NCBI GenBank assembly: GCA_938030705.1
Contig: CALHIR010000047.1
Coordinates: forward strand, 1 to 64,000
Source of the DNA: Candidatus Poseidoniaceae archaeon
Lineage (GTDB): Archaea; Thermoplasmatota; Poseidoniia; Poseidoniales; Poseidoniaceae
DNA: 64,000 bases
Direction of reading: 5' to 3'
Part shown: one piece after another, positions 24,404-33,896 of the stretch
How the letters are laid out: each line of letters starts with the position of its first letter
How positions within the stretch are numbered: position 1 is the first letter of the stretch
Notes under the pieces: model-generated
Databases searched by the model: none
The model's input: the letters and a program-made list of their open reading frames with translations, nothing else
What the model was told of the DNA's origin: nothing
Program-made: the position numbers and the translations under genes

Positions 24404-27328
24404 ATGCTTCTTGACCCACCACCCCCTCCACCAACCATGGACAGCGAGGCGTCAGCCCCCGAAGCCTTGCGCCATGCTCTCGACCGAGCCGCTGCGTCGT
24501 TGAAAGAGACCTTCAACCAGCGATTGAGCGGACTGTACGGCACCGTCCTTGCCTCGCCTGGAACCGTATTGGCGTTGTTCGTCGTCATCAGTGCGGTCTT
24601 TGCCCAGCAGGGTATGGCCTTTCAAGAGCAAATCGACGGCGACGTGGAAATCTTCCTGCCCGACGGGGCATCGTCAACCGATTTACTGCTCGAAGTGCGT
24701 ACGGAATGGTCCACCGATCTTGCGGTGATTTACATCACGACGCCGAACGCCAACAACCCCAACGATACCACGAACATCACGGATGAGGTGGTTCTCAACG
24801 AAATCAGTTGGCTTGAGGGAGATGACCGTAACATCGGAGGGGATTCGACCAGCCGTGGTATGGATTTCGACAAAGACGACCACGGGCGCAACGATGGTGT
24901 CTTGTGGATCATCTCTCCTGCTCAAGTGATCAAAGAGATTAACTCAGCTGACGGGCGATTCAATAATTCCCTTTGCGTGCACGGAGTAAACAACCGCTTA
25001 CCTCTCGCCCTTGATTGCGAATTATTGCCCGAGGGCGGAGAATACGCCATCCCAAGCCAAGACAGAATTGACCAAATCATCGAAGAATCCAACGGCGCTT
25101 TTGACACCCTCATCAAGGATACAAACGACATGGATCCCACCGTCGACAGTGATGGTGATGGAAACTACACAAACGACATGGACGGTGATGGGATTTGGGA
25201 CACCACGGCCATCATCGTCGGCATGCATCACAACCCCTCCGTCACGGGCGACTGGGAGGACTTCTCTGCGCTCTTGAACCACTTTCAAGACATCATCGAT
25301 GCCCGCCCATCGGAGTATCGAAACACGGAGTCCATCACGGTGACGGGCCTTACCAAGGTCTTGGAAGACATCTCCGACGCCATTTACGAAGATTTGTTGA
25401 TGATTCTGCCTTGGTCCGTCCTGTTCACCGTCTTGGTCATCACCGCCCTTCACCGTTCAGCCAAGGTCGTCGTCATCACGGGCACACCCATTCTGATGGC
25501 CCTTGCCATCACGTTCGGTTCATCGGTCGTCATGGACATTACCTTGACGCCGATGATCGTAGCGACCTTCCCGATACTGATTGGGTTAGGGGTGGATTAT
25601 GCCCTGCACATGGTCAACAGGATTGAGGAAGTCAGACGAAAAGAAATCGATAAAGCGCACGATGAGAACGAGCGGCGCAGAAAACGGGGAGAGCGTGAGC
25701 TGACCGTACCCGACCTATGGGATCTCGAATTTTACAAATCATGCGTGATGGAGATGACCCGCTCGACGGGCGTGGCAGTTTTCCTCTCCGCCATGACCAC
25801 CATTGTCGGTTTTTCAGTCCTCATTGCGCCGATGATCGTCCCCATTGCTCCAATACGCTCTGTCGGCATCACCTTGGTCATCGGCATCTCATCCACACTG
25901 ATTTTGAGTATCGTGTTGGTCCCAACCCTCGCGTGGATGTTGAAGTTCAATAAACGTAGCAATCCTGGTGTATGGAAGAACATCGGGCAGGCTCCCATCA
26001 AGGGATTTCTCATCGTCATCCTCCTTGCGGGTTCAGTTACGGCTTATGGCGTGGCCAATATGGATGAGTTGAACAAACCAATTACCGGTTCTTCCGAAGC
26101 ACCCGACGGCATTGAATCCCTGAATTCTCTCGCTGAGTACTCGCGCCAATTCAGCAGTGGACAAACATCCCTGTTCATTTACGACGCCTCTGAGCGACCG
26201 AATAACAACAATACGCAGCACGTCCGAGATTTACCCGTTCTCGATTCGATGGACGCCATGGAGTCCAAAATTGACCAGGTCGATGAAACATCAACGACCA
26301 GCATCATCACCTTCCTCAAAGCGGTCCCCGCCACCATCACGTTAGCCGATGGCATCACGCTTGGCGATGGTTCGTTGTGGGACCTGCTCCATAACCCCTG
26401 CTGGGAAAGCGAGGACCTCCTTGACCCGGATTGTGCAGGATGGACCCTCGTGCCGGTGAGTGAGCGAGAAGCGCTGCGAAAAGACATGGTGAACGTGGCC
26501 TTTGACACGCTCTCGTCAGAGGTTCGTTCCATGTTGATGAACGAAGACAACACGAAAGCCATCGTTTACGTGACCCAACCCTACATGAATTTGAACGTAG
26601 CAGGAGAACTTCGTGATGAAATTGATGACATCCTTGGCGAGGGACCAAAGCTCTTGAACACCCAAACTTCACTCCTTACCGGGGGTCTTCCCGTTTCCTT
26701 AGACATCAACGAAGGCATTCACGATACGCAAAGCACGACCACCCTGCTGACGCTTCTGGTCCTGACCGTTTTGTTGATGTTCGTTTTCCGTTCGGTCCGC
26801 CTTGGCATCTACACCATGATTCCCGTTGCAGTGGTCATCCTGTGGCAGCCGCTCTTGATGCAAAGCGGGGACGTCAACGTGAACATCTTCACGGCGATGA
26901 TAGGCACGATCGTTTTCGGGATCGGGGTGGACGATTCCATTCACGTGATGCACCGTATACGAGAGGAAGGAGAATCACCCCACGGCATGGCATCAGCTAT
27001 TGAAGAGACTGGTCAAACCATTTTCGAGACGACCATCACGACCGTCTCGGGGATTGCCGCAGGTTTCCTTGCCGCCTTCCCTGGTCTCGAGAATTTCTTC
27101 ATGCTGATGTGTTTGCTCATCATCTTCGCTTTCATCACCAGCGCCTTTCTTCTCCCCGCCATTTTCACGGCAGAACACGTCACACGAGCGAAAATCAAGG
27201 GCCATCCACCGTGGATTGATTTCGGAGAAGGCGTGGCCGTCAGTGATTCATCCGTGATGAAACCCATGGACGCAGTCATCCCAGGAAGCTTATCGCTGTA
27301 CGGTGAAGGTGGAGGGAGTAGGGAGTAA
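24404..27328 (+). CDS. RND-superfamily exporter (MMPL/SSD type)
   Basis: 974 residues. One helix near 45-65, an extracellular domain, a cluster of helices (about 325-560) containing GLGVDYALHMVNR, a second extracellular domain, and a second helix cluster (about 785-930) containing GIGVDDSIHVMHR. The two halves are a duplication, as in RND and sterol-sensing-domain proteins, with the proton-relay Asp in each GxGVD motif. The first extracellular domain includes two D-x-D-G-D-G loops near residue 248. The substrate is unknown. The last codons overlap the RNase P RNA gene on the other strand. Confidence 0.9.
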   Translation: MLLDPPPPPPTMDSEASAPEALRHALDRAAASLKETFNQRLSGLYGTVLASPGTVLALFVVISAVFAQQGMAFQEQIDGDVEIFLPDGASSTDLLLEVRTEWSTDLAVIYITTPNANNPNDTTNITDEVVLNEISWLEGDDRNIGGDSTSRGMDFDKDDHGRNDGVLWIISPAQVIKEINSADGRFNNSLCVHGVNNRLPLALDCELLPEGGEYAIPSQDRIDQIIEESNGAFDTLIKDTNDMDPTVDSDGDGNYTNDMDGDGIWDTTAIIVGMHHNPSVTGDWEDFSALLNHFQDIIDARPSEYRNTESITVTGLTKVLEDISDAIYEDLLMILPWSVLFTVLVITALHRSAKVVVITGTPILMALAITFGSSVVMDITLTPMIVATFPILIGLGVDYALHMVNRIEEVRRKEIDKAHDENERRRKRGERELTVPDLWDLEFYKSCVMEMTRSTGVAVFLSAMTTIVGFSVLIAPMIVPIAPIRSVGITLVIGISSTLILSIVLVPTLAWMLKFNKRSNPGVWKNIGQAPIKGFLIVILLAGSVTAYGVANMDELNKPITGSSEAPDGIESLNSLAEYSRQFSSGQTSLFIYDASERPNNNNTQHVRDLPVLDSMDAMESKIDQVDETSTTSIITFLKAVPATITLADGITLGDGSLWDLLHNPCWESEDLLDPDCAGWTLVPVSEREALRKDMVNVAFDTLSSEVRSMLMNEDNTKAIVYVTQPYMNLNVAGELRDEIDDILGEGPKLLNTQTSLLTGGLPVSLDINEGIHDTQSTTTLLTLLVLTVLLMFVFRSVRLGIYTMIPVAVVILWQPLLMQSGDVNVNIFTAMIGTIVFGIGVDDSIHVMHRIREEGESPHGMASAIEETGQTIFETTITTVSGIAAGFLAAFPGLENFFMLMCLLIIFAFITSAFLLPAIFTAEHVTRAKIKGHPPWIDFGEGVAVSDSSVMKPMDAVIPGSLSLYGEGGGSRE

Positions 27329-27613
27329 GCCCCTTTCTGTTCCCTTTCGGTGACCGCATTCAACTGTGCATCCTACCTGTCCCTCATCGTGCCGAGTCAA
27401 CGGGACGGTTTGGACTTGCTCCGGCGGGGTAGCTCGTCTCATCGACAACAAGGCAACCTCGGTCTTTCAACGTCATTGTACACACCTTGCATCGTTCGTT
27501 TCTGCAGCTTGAACCCAACCATTTCTGCTTGCTTCCTTCTGGTAGCCGCCTGCACTTTGGAGAGGGGACTTTCCTCAGAGTCGAACTCTGTCAGCGGTCC
27601 TCCTACTCCCTCC
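27311..27613 (-). ncRNA. rnpB: RNase P RNA, archaeal
   Basis: About 303 nt on the minus strand. The ends pair as P1: GGAGGGAGTAGG at 27613-27602 with CCTACTCCCTCC at 27322-27311, a perfect 12-bp helix. The universal CR-I GAGGAAAGTCC is present, preceded by a CAGAG/CTCTG hairpin, then CGGCTACCAGAAGG, CCCCGCCGGAGCAAG (CR-IV region) and ACAGAAAGGGGCTTAC (CR-V, pairing with CR-I as P4). It is the catalytic RNA that trims tRNA 5' ends. The 3' end overlaps the last 18 nt of the RND exporter gene on the opposite strand. It lies 52 nt after the large surface-protein gene, with only a weak TATA-like sequence near 27638. Confidence 0.95.
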
Positions 27614-27665
27614 ATGCGCCCGTGGGCACCTTTTCCATTTGAATGCGACCCTCTTCGCCAACCCA

Positions 27666-30600
27666 TCACTGGTACGGGTTTTCACCGGGCGATGCTGCTT
27701 GTTGAGGAGCGCCATAGGGGCCTGTCGGAGGTTGTTTTTCGACGGCAGGAGGCTTTTGATTCAATTCAGGTGCTCGTTTGCTTACCGGCACTTCTTCTCG
27801 TCGGAGTCCGATGAAAAGCAAGCCAACAAGCCCGGCGACCAACAAAACAACCACCACCAATAACACAGGATTGACCGTGCTGATGGTACCCAAGACACCG
27901 TCGGAGCGAGGCTCTTCCACAAGCACCGTTTGGGATTGTGAGTTGGGTCCGTTTACGATGCTGAGTTCAAGCCACTGCGTTCCGTCTCGACCGGGTTTCC
28001 ACAGGTATTGGTAAATCATCTGTTCACCGGCTTGGATGTTGAGCACACGTGCGTCCAAACGAGTTCGTGCACCGCTTGATTCCACCTGCTCGAGAACCAT
28101 GTTGGCCTCGCCATCGGCCAAACCGCTGTTGGTGATAAGAGCAGAAACTTCGATGAGATCGCCCTGGTGAATATCACTTGAGGGTTTCATGTCAATGTCT
28201 GACACGGCGTAAACCGGTACGCGTTGTTCAAGATTCCAAACGCGAAGGGGTGCATCCACATCATTGAACACCGAATCGATGGTTAAACCGGCTTCATCTG
28301 CACCCGTGACCCAAATTCGGAGTTCGACCGCTTTGGTTCTGAACGCAGGCAACATGAGGGCGTCCAAGTCCAATGAGCACCGAACAGGGACAGATTCTCC
28401 GTTTGTCCGTTCACCAAGAATCTCAAGAGGAAGACTTCCGTTGTCAAAGACATACGAATTCAATCCAAGGCCGGCTTCGTTCAACGACCAATGCAAGCGA
28501 AGCGAATCAACGTCTAACCGAGCGTTTTCTTCGAGTCGTAATTCAAATTGCAATCCTTGCCATTCATCTTCAACCAACATGGACTTGAAGCCCGGCCGGT
28601 CAACGGCATCGACGCGTGGGGCCTCGTTGTCAACAATAAACCAAACAAAGGCAGAGTCATCTCCTCTATAGACGGCGCCATTTGGCGCATCCATGAGGCC
28701 ACCGTACAATCCATACGTTCCGTCGAGCAACGGTGCAAGAATACTGCCAGAGAAGTGGCCACCGACGACTTCCGCCTCCAGGTTGTTTTCACCCAAGGTC
28801 AATTCCACATCGAGATCCTGGCTGGGCAAGGTCCCTGTTCGGTACCAAACGACATCACCATGTACATCGAACGTCGTTCGTGGTTGAACCCAGTATCCAA
28901 GGGCATCCTCCTCTTCGCCAGGAAGAGAAATCCGAACGGAATCGTGGTCAATAGAGAGTTCACCCGAAAACCTCCAATTGAGAGGTTCGAGCAAGAACCG
29001 GTTGGATTGACCGGACTGGTCGAGGAGGTTGATCTCAGGAATTCTCTCAACAGATGTATCGGGGTCGTACCCCCACTCGATGGAGAAGTTCACGACATAT
29101 TCCCCGTTCCGGGAAAACAAATCGTCCGCTTCTGCCGGAACTAACTCACAGGACTCCACCTCTACAAAGGGATCGAGTGAAGTGCAAACATCGGTGCTTT
29201 GGTTCCATTGGATGAGGGCAGGATTGGGTGTATTTGCCGCCAATTTAAGATCGATTTCTGCGAGGTCAAAGATGCCGTTTTGCTCCCACACCGGGATACG
29301 AATTTCATACCATTCATGCGGGTGGAACCACGGCGATTCAACGCCATCGGACCACCCGAGGAACGAAGCCCCTAGCGAAGGAGCACCGTTGGCATTGAGT
29401 TGGACATGGAACATCGGCTCAGAGAGGCTTCCACCGCCCTCCATGATGTGCCCGGCACTGTCTGCAATCTCAACCCAACCAACGAAGTAATCGCCCTGTA
29501 CTGCCGCACTGGAATCGACATTGAGCCGATATTCCCCCATCAACGTGGACAGGTTTTCAGGAAGTTCAAGCTGTGATTTCATGACCTCATCAGCGTCCAT
29601 TACGCCGTTATCGTTGTGATCATCAACCCATGAATGCCAGAGATAAACATCGGCGTGTGTTGGGAGGTGAGGCCGGTCTGCCACGGTGAAAAAGAGAGGG
29701 GTGCGGGGGGCGATATCTCGACTATCAAACCGTTCAACGGAGCGGTCAACAAGGGTCGGGGGCACGTTATCAAAGAGGAACGTCTGTGTCAAGGGAAGGG
29801 TGCTGACGACGTCTTGTCCCCGCAACGGGACCACCTCAATGCCCAAGTCAAGCGAGGGGCGCCCCAGTGGCACCGTGTAAGGAAACAGAACCACGCCGTC
29901 ATCGATCATCGATGTGGTTGCGTATTCATTCCCGTCAACGAGGAAACGGACGAGCACTTGTCCGGACCGAGGTACGCCCTCCGTGATATTTTCAAAGCCC
30001 AAGGCGACCTCAAGGTAAACCACCTCACCGCCTCGCAAATACGGGAATTCGGCATCGGAGCGTACCCCTTCGTTGGATAAAACGGACCATGATTTGATTT
30101 CGACATCGTTTTCCACGCCTTGAACGTGCCCCAAACCAAACACCTTGGACACCGGGAGGAGCGGCCCTGACGATGAAATCAAACTGACCGAAAGCGTAGC
30201 TGATGACTCATCGTCCCATCCGTCGGGGAACCGGAAGTGATGCCGGAGTTCGAGGAATTCACCCGAACCTACGGCTGAAATGGAACCCGCCGTTCCCTCA
30301 TCAAACCAAACCAATGCGGCACCCGAAGCGGTGCAGGCGGAAATTGATGTGGACGTGATAGGAAGCGAAGCAATGGGGCAGGTGATCTTCGACTGTTGTT
30401 GTGAACCGGAGAGGTGGAGTTCGACCTGCCAACTGGATTGCGTGGCGTGCGTGAACGCATCGGAAATTCCGAGAGGGGAGAAATCGAAGGTACCAACGGA
30501 TTCAATCCAATCAACCCCGGGAACAAAAGTGTCCGAGACGTTGTGGACTTCCAATTCAACAGCTTTGACCGAGGCTTGGGATTGGATATCGTTCACCGTG

Positions 30601-32663
30601 AGTTTGACCGAACCGGTTCCGTCCATGCGAACGGGGAGGTTCACGGTTCGCTGGCCGGCCTGAGGAATGGCGGATGAGAGTGCGTGGTTCAAGCCCATTA
30701 CCAACGGATGACCAGCGTTTAACTCGAGTGATATATCAGCCTCATACGGCACGAAGATACCGCCGAATAACAAGTCGGCCGAAGTGAGTGATGAGCCGAT
30801 TCGGACTTCAACGGTGGCCATCGGAAGCCCAGACGGCCCGTGATTGTTGGAGGCTTGGGCAAGGGCGTTGTTGAGCGTGGTCAGTTCTGAATCATCAAGC
30901 GACACCATCTGGAGATCATCGATGTTGGAAAGCGTTCGACTCAGGATGTCTTGGCCGTTGACCGCCATGGCCATGAACGGACTTGCGATGGTTCCAGAGG
31001 GTGAAGCAACGGCGAAGGAAAAGGCACCGATACCTTGGGTTGGAACAGCGATCTCGAGCGATGCTGCATTCGCCGGGGCGATGGCCCGAGACACCCAAAG
31101 GTGGTCGGTGACGAGCGTGTTTTGCAAACCAAAAGCGCCGTTGCCAGTGCGGTCCATGGACCACTCGTTCGCACCATCAAGGCCAACATCAAAGCGAAGA
31201 CCGTCAGGTAGGGAGGTACGGACCAACTCAAACTGAACTGCATCCCAAGTGAACGTACCGCCACCCGTGGCGTTGATCATTCTCAACTGGAACATGTGGG
31301 CGGGCATGTCTAGCGAGATTTGGTCCACTGCCCCAAGGTTGGTCCACGATTGACCTGCGTCGATGGAAAATTGGAGTTGCCCGCCACCGGAGTGCGTACT
31401 GTTGACACTGATACCGGAAAACCCTGACCGAACATGGTAGACATCGGACAGGACAGAAGCAGAACTGGTGATGGCGCCGTTGGCCCAATTCCCGCCTTGA
31501 ATGGCCCATCCTTCACCGGTTGGGTCGGTGTCGAAACTTTTGTCCACATGGCCGTTGAGTCCCCAACTCCGAATCTCAGGGCCACCTCCACCCGATGCCT
31601 CTTTCATGTGTACCTTGAATTTCAGCAGAGGGTAATCGTGTGAGTTGATCATCCCTAAATCGACCCATGTGGAAGTAAGACGTTCAAAGCCCGGAACGGG
31701 CACATTGCTGGATGCGTCAAGAATCTGCCATTCAAAGACGGAACCCGGATACACCATGGCATCCATATGGAGAAGACCATGCATCATGTTCTCTCCGCGA
31801 CCAAGAAGGGAAGGACCAAAAGGCTCCGAGGTCCAATTTCCCTCACCGTTGCCCGCACCTCCTGTTGGCGAGATGACGATGTCGTCAACCCATGCCGTAT
31901 CCGACCCGCTGTCCACGCTTCCGTCTTTGACATACTTCCACGTGAGCGTCTGAGCAGTTGCGGGAATGGTGAAGGTTTGGAGATTATTGGTCTGGGTCCC
32001 CGACCAACGGTAGGTGTAGCCATTGAATCTCGAGCAACCCGTGTTGTCAATGCAAAAGAGGAGATAATCAAAACTCGCTTCTGAAGATACACTGTATCGG
32101 AAGGTTCCGGTCGCTGCAGGAATTTGCGAAACGTCAAGGGTCATTGTGGATTCTTGATTATGGTTGATGTTTCCGGACCTGGCATGGTTTGCTCCTTGAA
32201 GCGCTGTGCCGGCAGGTGGTGTTTCAATCGCCCAGTTTGATGCCCCCGTCTGTGACCATTCAGGTGCAAAGGAACCGGATTCGAAGTCATACATCCAGGC
32301 TTGGGGGAGAATTTGGAGTGAGGATTTGTTTACGTCCATACCGTCATAGACGGTGTTGCCTGCAAAGTCACCATATTCCGTGAGCACAGAGGACATCCGA
32401 TTGGCCAATGGAGAAGCGCTGAGGTCAAGATCCAAGGATTGGATGGAGTGGCCGTCCGGAACGGACACCTCCACCTTTTGGTTGGCCCCATCGGGCCATG
32501 AACCGATGGTCAACGTCTCCGCCTGGCCCAGAGGTGTTGTTTCGTTGAGAAGTTCATCGATTTCCAGAACATCGTGGACTTCGTGGGTCATCGGGAGAAG
32601 TGAGAGAACGAAGAGAAGGACGAGCCCGAGCGCCACCGATGCAGGTCGAGCCCTCGCCCTCAT
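27666..32663 (-). CDS. Giant secreted surface protein with C-terminal anchor
   Basis: 1665 residues. The N-terminal signal (ALGLVLLFVLSLLP) is followed by a long beta-sandwich array: a concanavalin/MAM-like block (DFESGSFAPEWSQTG ... WVDDIVISP), repeated similar blocks, and near the C-terminus a CARDB-like adhesion domain (HQGDLIEVSALITNSGLADGEA). One transmembrane helix near 1605-1625 precedes a Pro/Gln-rich cytoplasmic tail. It probably forms part of the cell surface or binds polymers; the ligand is unknown. The RNase P RNA gene follows in the same direction. Confidence 0.85.
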   Translation of the reverse strand: MRARARPASVALGLVLLFVLSLLPMTHEVHDVLEIDELLNETTPLGQAETLTIGSWPDGANQKVEVSVPDGHSIQSLDLDLSASPLANRMSSVLTEYGDFAGNTVYDGMDVNKSSLQILPQAWMYDFESGSFAPEWSQTGASNWAIETPPAGTALQGANHARSGNINHNQESTMTLDVSQIPAATGTFRYSVSSEASFDYLLFCIDNTGCSRFNGYTYRWSGTQTNNLQTFTIPATAQTLTWKYVKDGSVDSGSDTAWVDDIVISPTGGAGNGEGNWTSEPFGPSLLGRGENMMHGLLHMDAMVYPGSVFEWQILDASSNVPVPGFERLTSTWVDLGMINSHDYPLLKFKVHMKEASGGGGPEIRSWGLNGHVDKSFDTDPTGEGWAIQGGNWANGAITSSASVLSDVYHVRSGFSGISVNSTHSGGGQLQFSIDAGQSWTNLGAVDQISLDMPAHMFQLRMINATGGGTFTWDAVQFELVRTSLPDGLRFDVGLDGANEWSMDRTGNGAFGLQNTLVTDHLWVSRAIAPANAASLEIAVPTQGIGAFSFAVASPSGTIASPFMAMAVNGQDILSRTLSNIDDLQMVSLDDSELTTLNNALAQASNNHGPSGLPMATVEVRIGSSLTSADLLFGGIFVPYEADISLELNAGHPLVMGLNHALSSAIPQAGQRTVNLPVRMDGTGSVKLTVNDIQSQASVKAVELEVHNVSDTFVPGVDWIESVGTFDFSPLGISDAFTHATQSSWQVELHLSGSQQQSKITCPIASLPITSTSISACTASGAALVWFDEGTAGSISAVGSGEFLELRHHFRFPDGWDDESSATLSVSLISSSGPLLPVSKVFGLGHVQGVENDVEIKSWSVLSNEGVRSDAEFPYLRGGEVVYLEVALGFENITEGVPRSGQVLVRFLVDGNEYATTSMIDDGVVLFPYTVPLGRPSLDLGIEVVPLRGQDVVSTLPLTQTFLFDNVPPTLVDRSVERFDSRDIAPRTPLFFTVADRPHLPTHADVYLWHSWVDDHNDNGVMDADEVMKSQLELPENLSTLMGEYRLNVDSSAAVQGDYFVGWVEIADSAGHIMEGGGSLSEPMFHVQLNANGAPSLGASFLGWSDGVESPWFHPHEWYEIRIPVWEQNGIFDLAEIDLKLAANTPNPALIQWNQSTDVCTSLDPFVEVESCELVPAEADDLFSRNGEYVVNFSIEWGYDPDTSVERIPEINLLDQSGQSNRFLLEPLNWRFSGELSIDHDSVRISLPGEEEDALGYWVQPRTTFDVHGDVVWYRTGTLPSQDLDVELTLGENNLEAEVVGGHFSGSILAPLLDGTYGLYGGLMDAPNGAVYRGDDSAFVWFIVDNEAPRVDAVDRPGFKSMLVEDEWQGLQFELRLEENARLDVDSLRLHWSLNEAGLGLNSYVFDNGSLPLEILGERTNGESVPVRCSLDLDALMLPAFRTKAVELRIWVTGADEAGLTIDSVFNDVDAPLRVWNLEQRVPVYAVSDIDMKPSSDIHQGDLIEVSALITNSGLADGEANMVLEQVESSGARTRLDARVLNIQAGEQMIYQYLWKPGRDGTQWLELSIVNGPNSQSQTVLVEEPRSDGVLGTISTVNPVLLVVVVLLVAGLVGLLFIGLRREEVPVSKRAPELNQKPPAVEKQPPTGPYGAPQQAASPGENPYQ

Positions 32664-32762
32664 GCCGCTCCTACGCTCGCTTCAAGGTCTAAAGGGTTGG
32701 GACTTTTTGCCATGGACCTTCGAAGTGAGAAAGTCCATAGAGGGGGTGGGGAAGGAGTGCGC

Positions 32763-33452
32763 ATGGACGTTGAGGCTCTCAAAGAAGAAGCGGGTGTCGC
32801 CGCCTGTGCTTACGTAAAATCTGGCATGAACGTGGGTCTTGGAACGGGTTCAACCGTAAAATACACCATTTTAGAATTGGGGCGACGTGTCCGTGAAGAG
32901 CGGTTAGAAATCGTGGGCGTGCCAACTTCACTGGCCACCAGGGACCTCGCCATGGAGGTCGGCATACCGCTTGCTGACCTTGACGACCTCGATGGCTTGG
33001 ATGTGGTGATTGACGGCACCGATGAATTTGATCCACAATTCCAGCTCATCAAGGGCGGAGGGGCGGCCTTGCTCCGAGAAAAGGTGGTGGCACAATCCTC
33101 CGCCAGTATGGTCGTCGTCGCTGATGGTCGAAAGCAAGTTGACACCCTCGGTGCGTTTCCTCTCCCCATCGAAGTTACACCCTTTTCCTACAATACGACC
33201 AAACGGGCCATTAAAGAAGCGCTCGGGTGCGAGGTCATCATGAGACAAAAAGACGGCGAGTTGCTCACAACCGACAACGGGAACTTCATCGCCGATGCCC
33301 ACGCTGGACCCACACTGGCCAACCCTGAAGAGACCGAGCGGCAACTGCTCAATCTCGCAGGCGTGGTTCAAGTTGGCTTGTTCAACAACATGTGCGATGT
33401 CGTCGTGCTTGCCTCCTCCGAGGGCGTTTCCATTTTGGAAAAGGGCGATTAA
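32763..33452 (+). CDS. rpiA: Ribose-5-phosphate isomerase A
   Basis: 229 residues from ATG 32763; upstream in-frame ATGs at 32697 and 32712 lack support from homology. It shows the NVGLGTGSTVKYTI phosphate loop, DVVIDGTDEFD catalytic acids, LIKGGGAALLREKVVA (Lys and Glu of the active site) and VADGRK. It interconverts ribose-5-phosphate and ribulose-5-phosphate, supplying ribose for nucleotide synthesis. Confidence 0.94.
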   Translation: MDVEALKEEAGVAACAYVKSGMNVGLGTGSTVKYTILELGRRVREERLEIVGVPTSLATRDLAMEVGIPLADLDDLDGLDVVIDGTDEFDPQFQLIKGGGAALLREKVVAQSSASMVVVADGRKQVDTLGAFPLPIEVTPFSYNTTKRAIKEALGCEVIMRQKDGELLTTDNGNFIADAHAGPTLANPEETERQLLNLAGVVQVGLFNNMCDVVVLASSEGVSILEKGD

Positions 33453-33482
33453 GGGATTTTCAAAACCCCCTTGCGTGAAGCA

Positions 33483-33489
33483 TTAAATA
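33483..33489 (+). promoter_or_regulatory. TATA box of tRNA-Lys
   Basis: TTAAATA is centred 25 nt before the first base of the tRNA gene, the expected archaeal promoter distance for transcription starting at the mature 5' end. Confidence 0.6.
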
Positions 33490-33510
33490 GACGGGGCAGA
33501 AGGCCGGAAT

Positions 33511-33587
33511 GGGCCTGTAGCTTAGTCAGGTAGAGCGACGGACTCTTAATCCGTCGGTCGCGGGTTCGAACCCCGTCAGGCCCGCCA
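33511..33587 (+). tRNA. tRNA-Lys (anticodon CTT)
   Basis: The acceptor pair GGGCCTG/CAGGCCC, D arm with AGTCAGGTAGAG, anticodon stem ACGGA/TCCGT with loop CTCTTAA (anticodon CTT at positions 34-36), and T arm CGGGTTCGAACCCCG fold as a standard cloverleaf. The mature part is 33511-33584 and the CCA end is encoded (33585-33587). No intron. Confidence 0.96.
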
Positions 33588-33590
33588 ACG

Positions 33591-33887
33591 TCAACCCGTC
33601 CACTTCGCCATGATGTTGCTTTGTGCAACCGGTCCGAAGTTGTGCGAATCCTCGCTTGAAGTCGGGTCTGGTTGATCGCCGGTCAAAAAGAGGCGTCCGT
33701 CCGGCTCAATACGGTGAATGCGTTTGACCATCAGCACGTCCTTTTTCAGTGGATGGTGGGCAAGAACAACATCACCCACCTCAAGCGTGGCTGCTTCATC
33801 AATCTCACAAAAAGTCAATATTTGACCATCGTGGAAGGTAGGCCACATGCTGTCGCCTTGGATGCGTACATCCAAGAGAGTGGTCAT
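33591..33887 (-). CDS. sodX: Nickel-type superoxide dismutase maturation protease
   Basis: 98 residues, S24/S26 peptidase fold. The catalytic Ser lies in QGDSMWPTF and the Lys in VLMVKRIHRI, followed by LFLTGDQPDPTSSEDS and FGPVAQSNI. It removes the N-terminal leader of the Ni-SOD precursor encoded 9 nt upstream, exposing the His ligand. It is a minimal soluble form without a membrane anchor. Confidence 0.88.
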   Translation of the reverse strand: MTTLLDVRIQGDSMWPTFHDGQILTFCEIDEAATLEVGDVVLAHHPLKKDVLMVKRIHRIEPDGRLFLTGDQPDPTSSEDSHNFGPVAQSNIMAKWTG

Positions 33888-33896
33888 GGACCGGCC

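Noticed and set aside
25195-25626. Long antisense or alternative frames inside the exporter and other GC-rich genes
   Set aside because: They are frame shadows: Arg/His/Pro-rich, no ribosome binding site, fully covered by well-identified genes.
27350-27814. Open reading frames over the 27.33-27.66 kb gap on both strands
   Set aside because: The stretch is explained by RNase P RNA; the frames are Cys- and Ser-rich with no domain and differ from neighbouring codon use.
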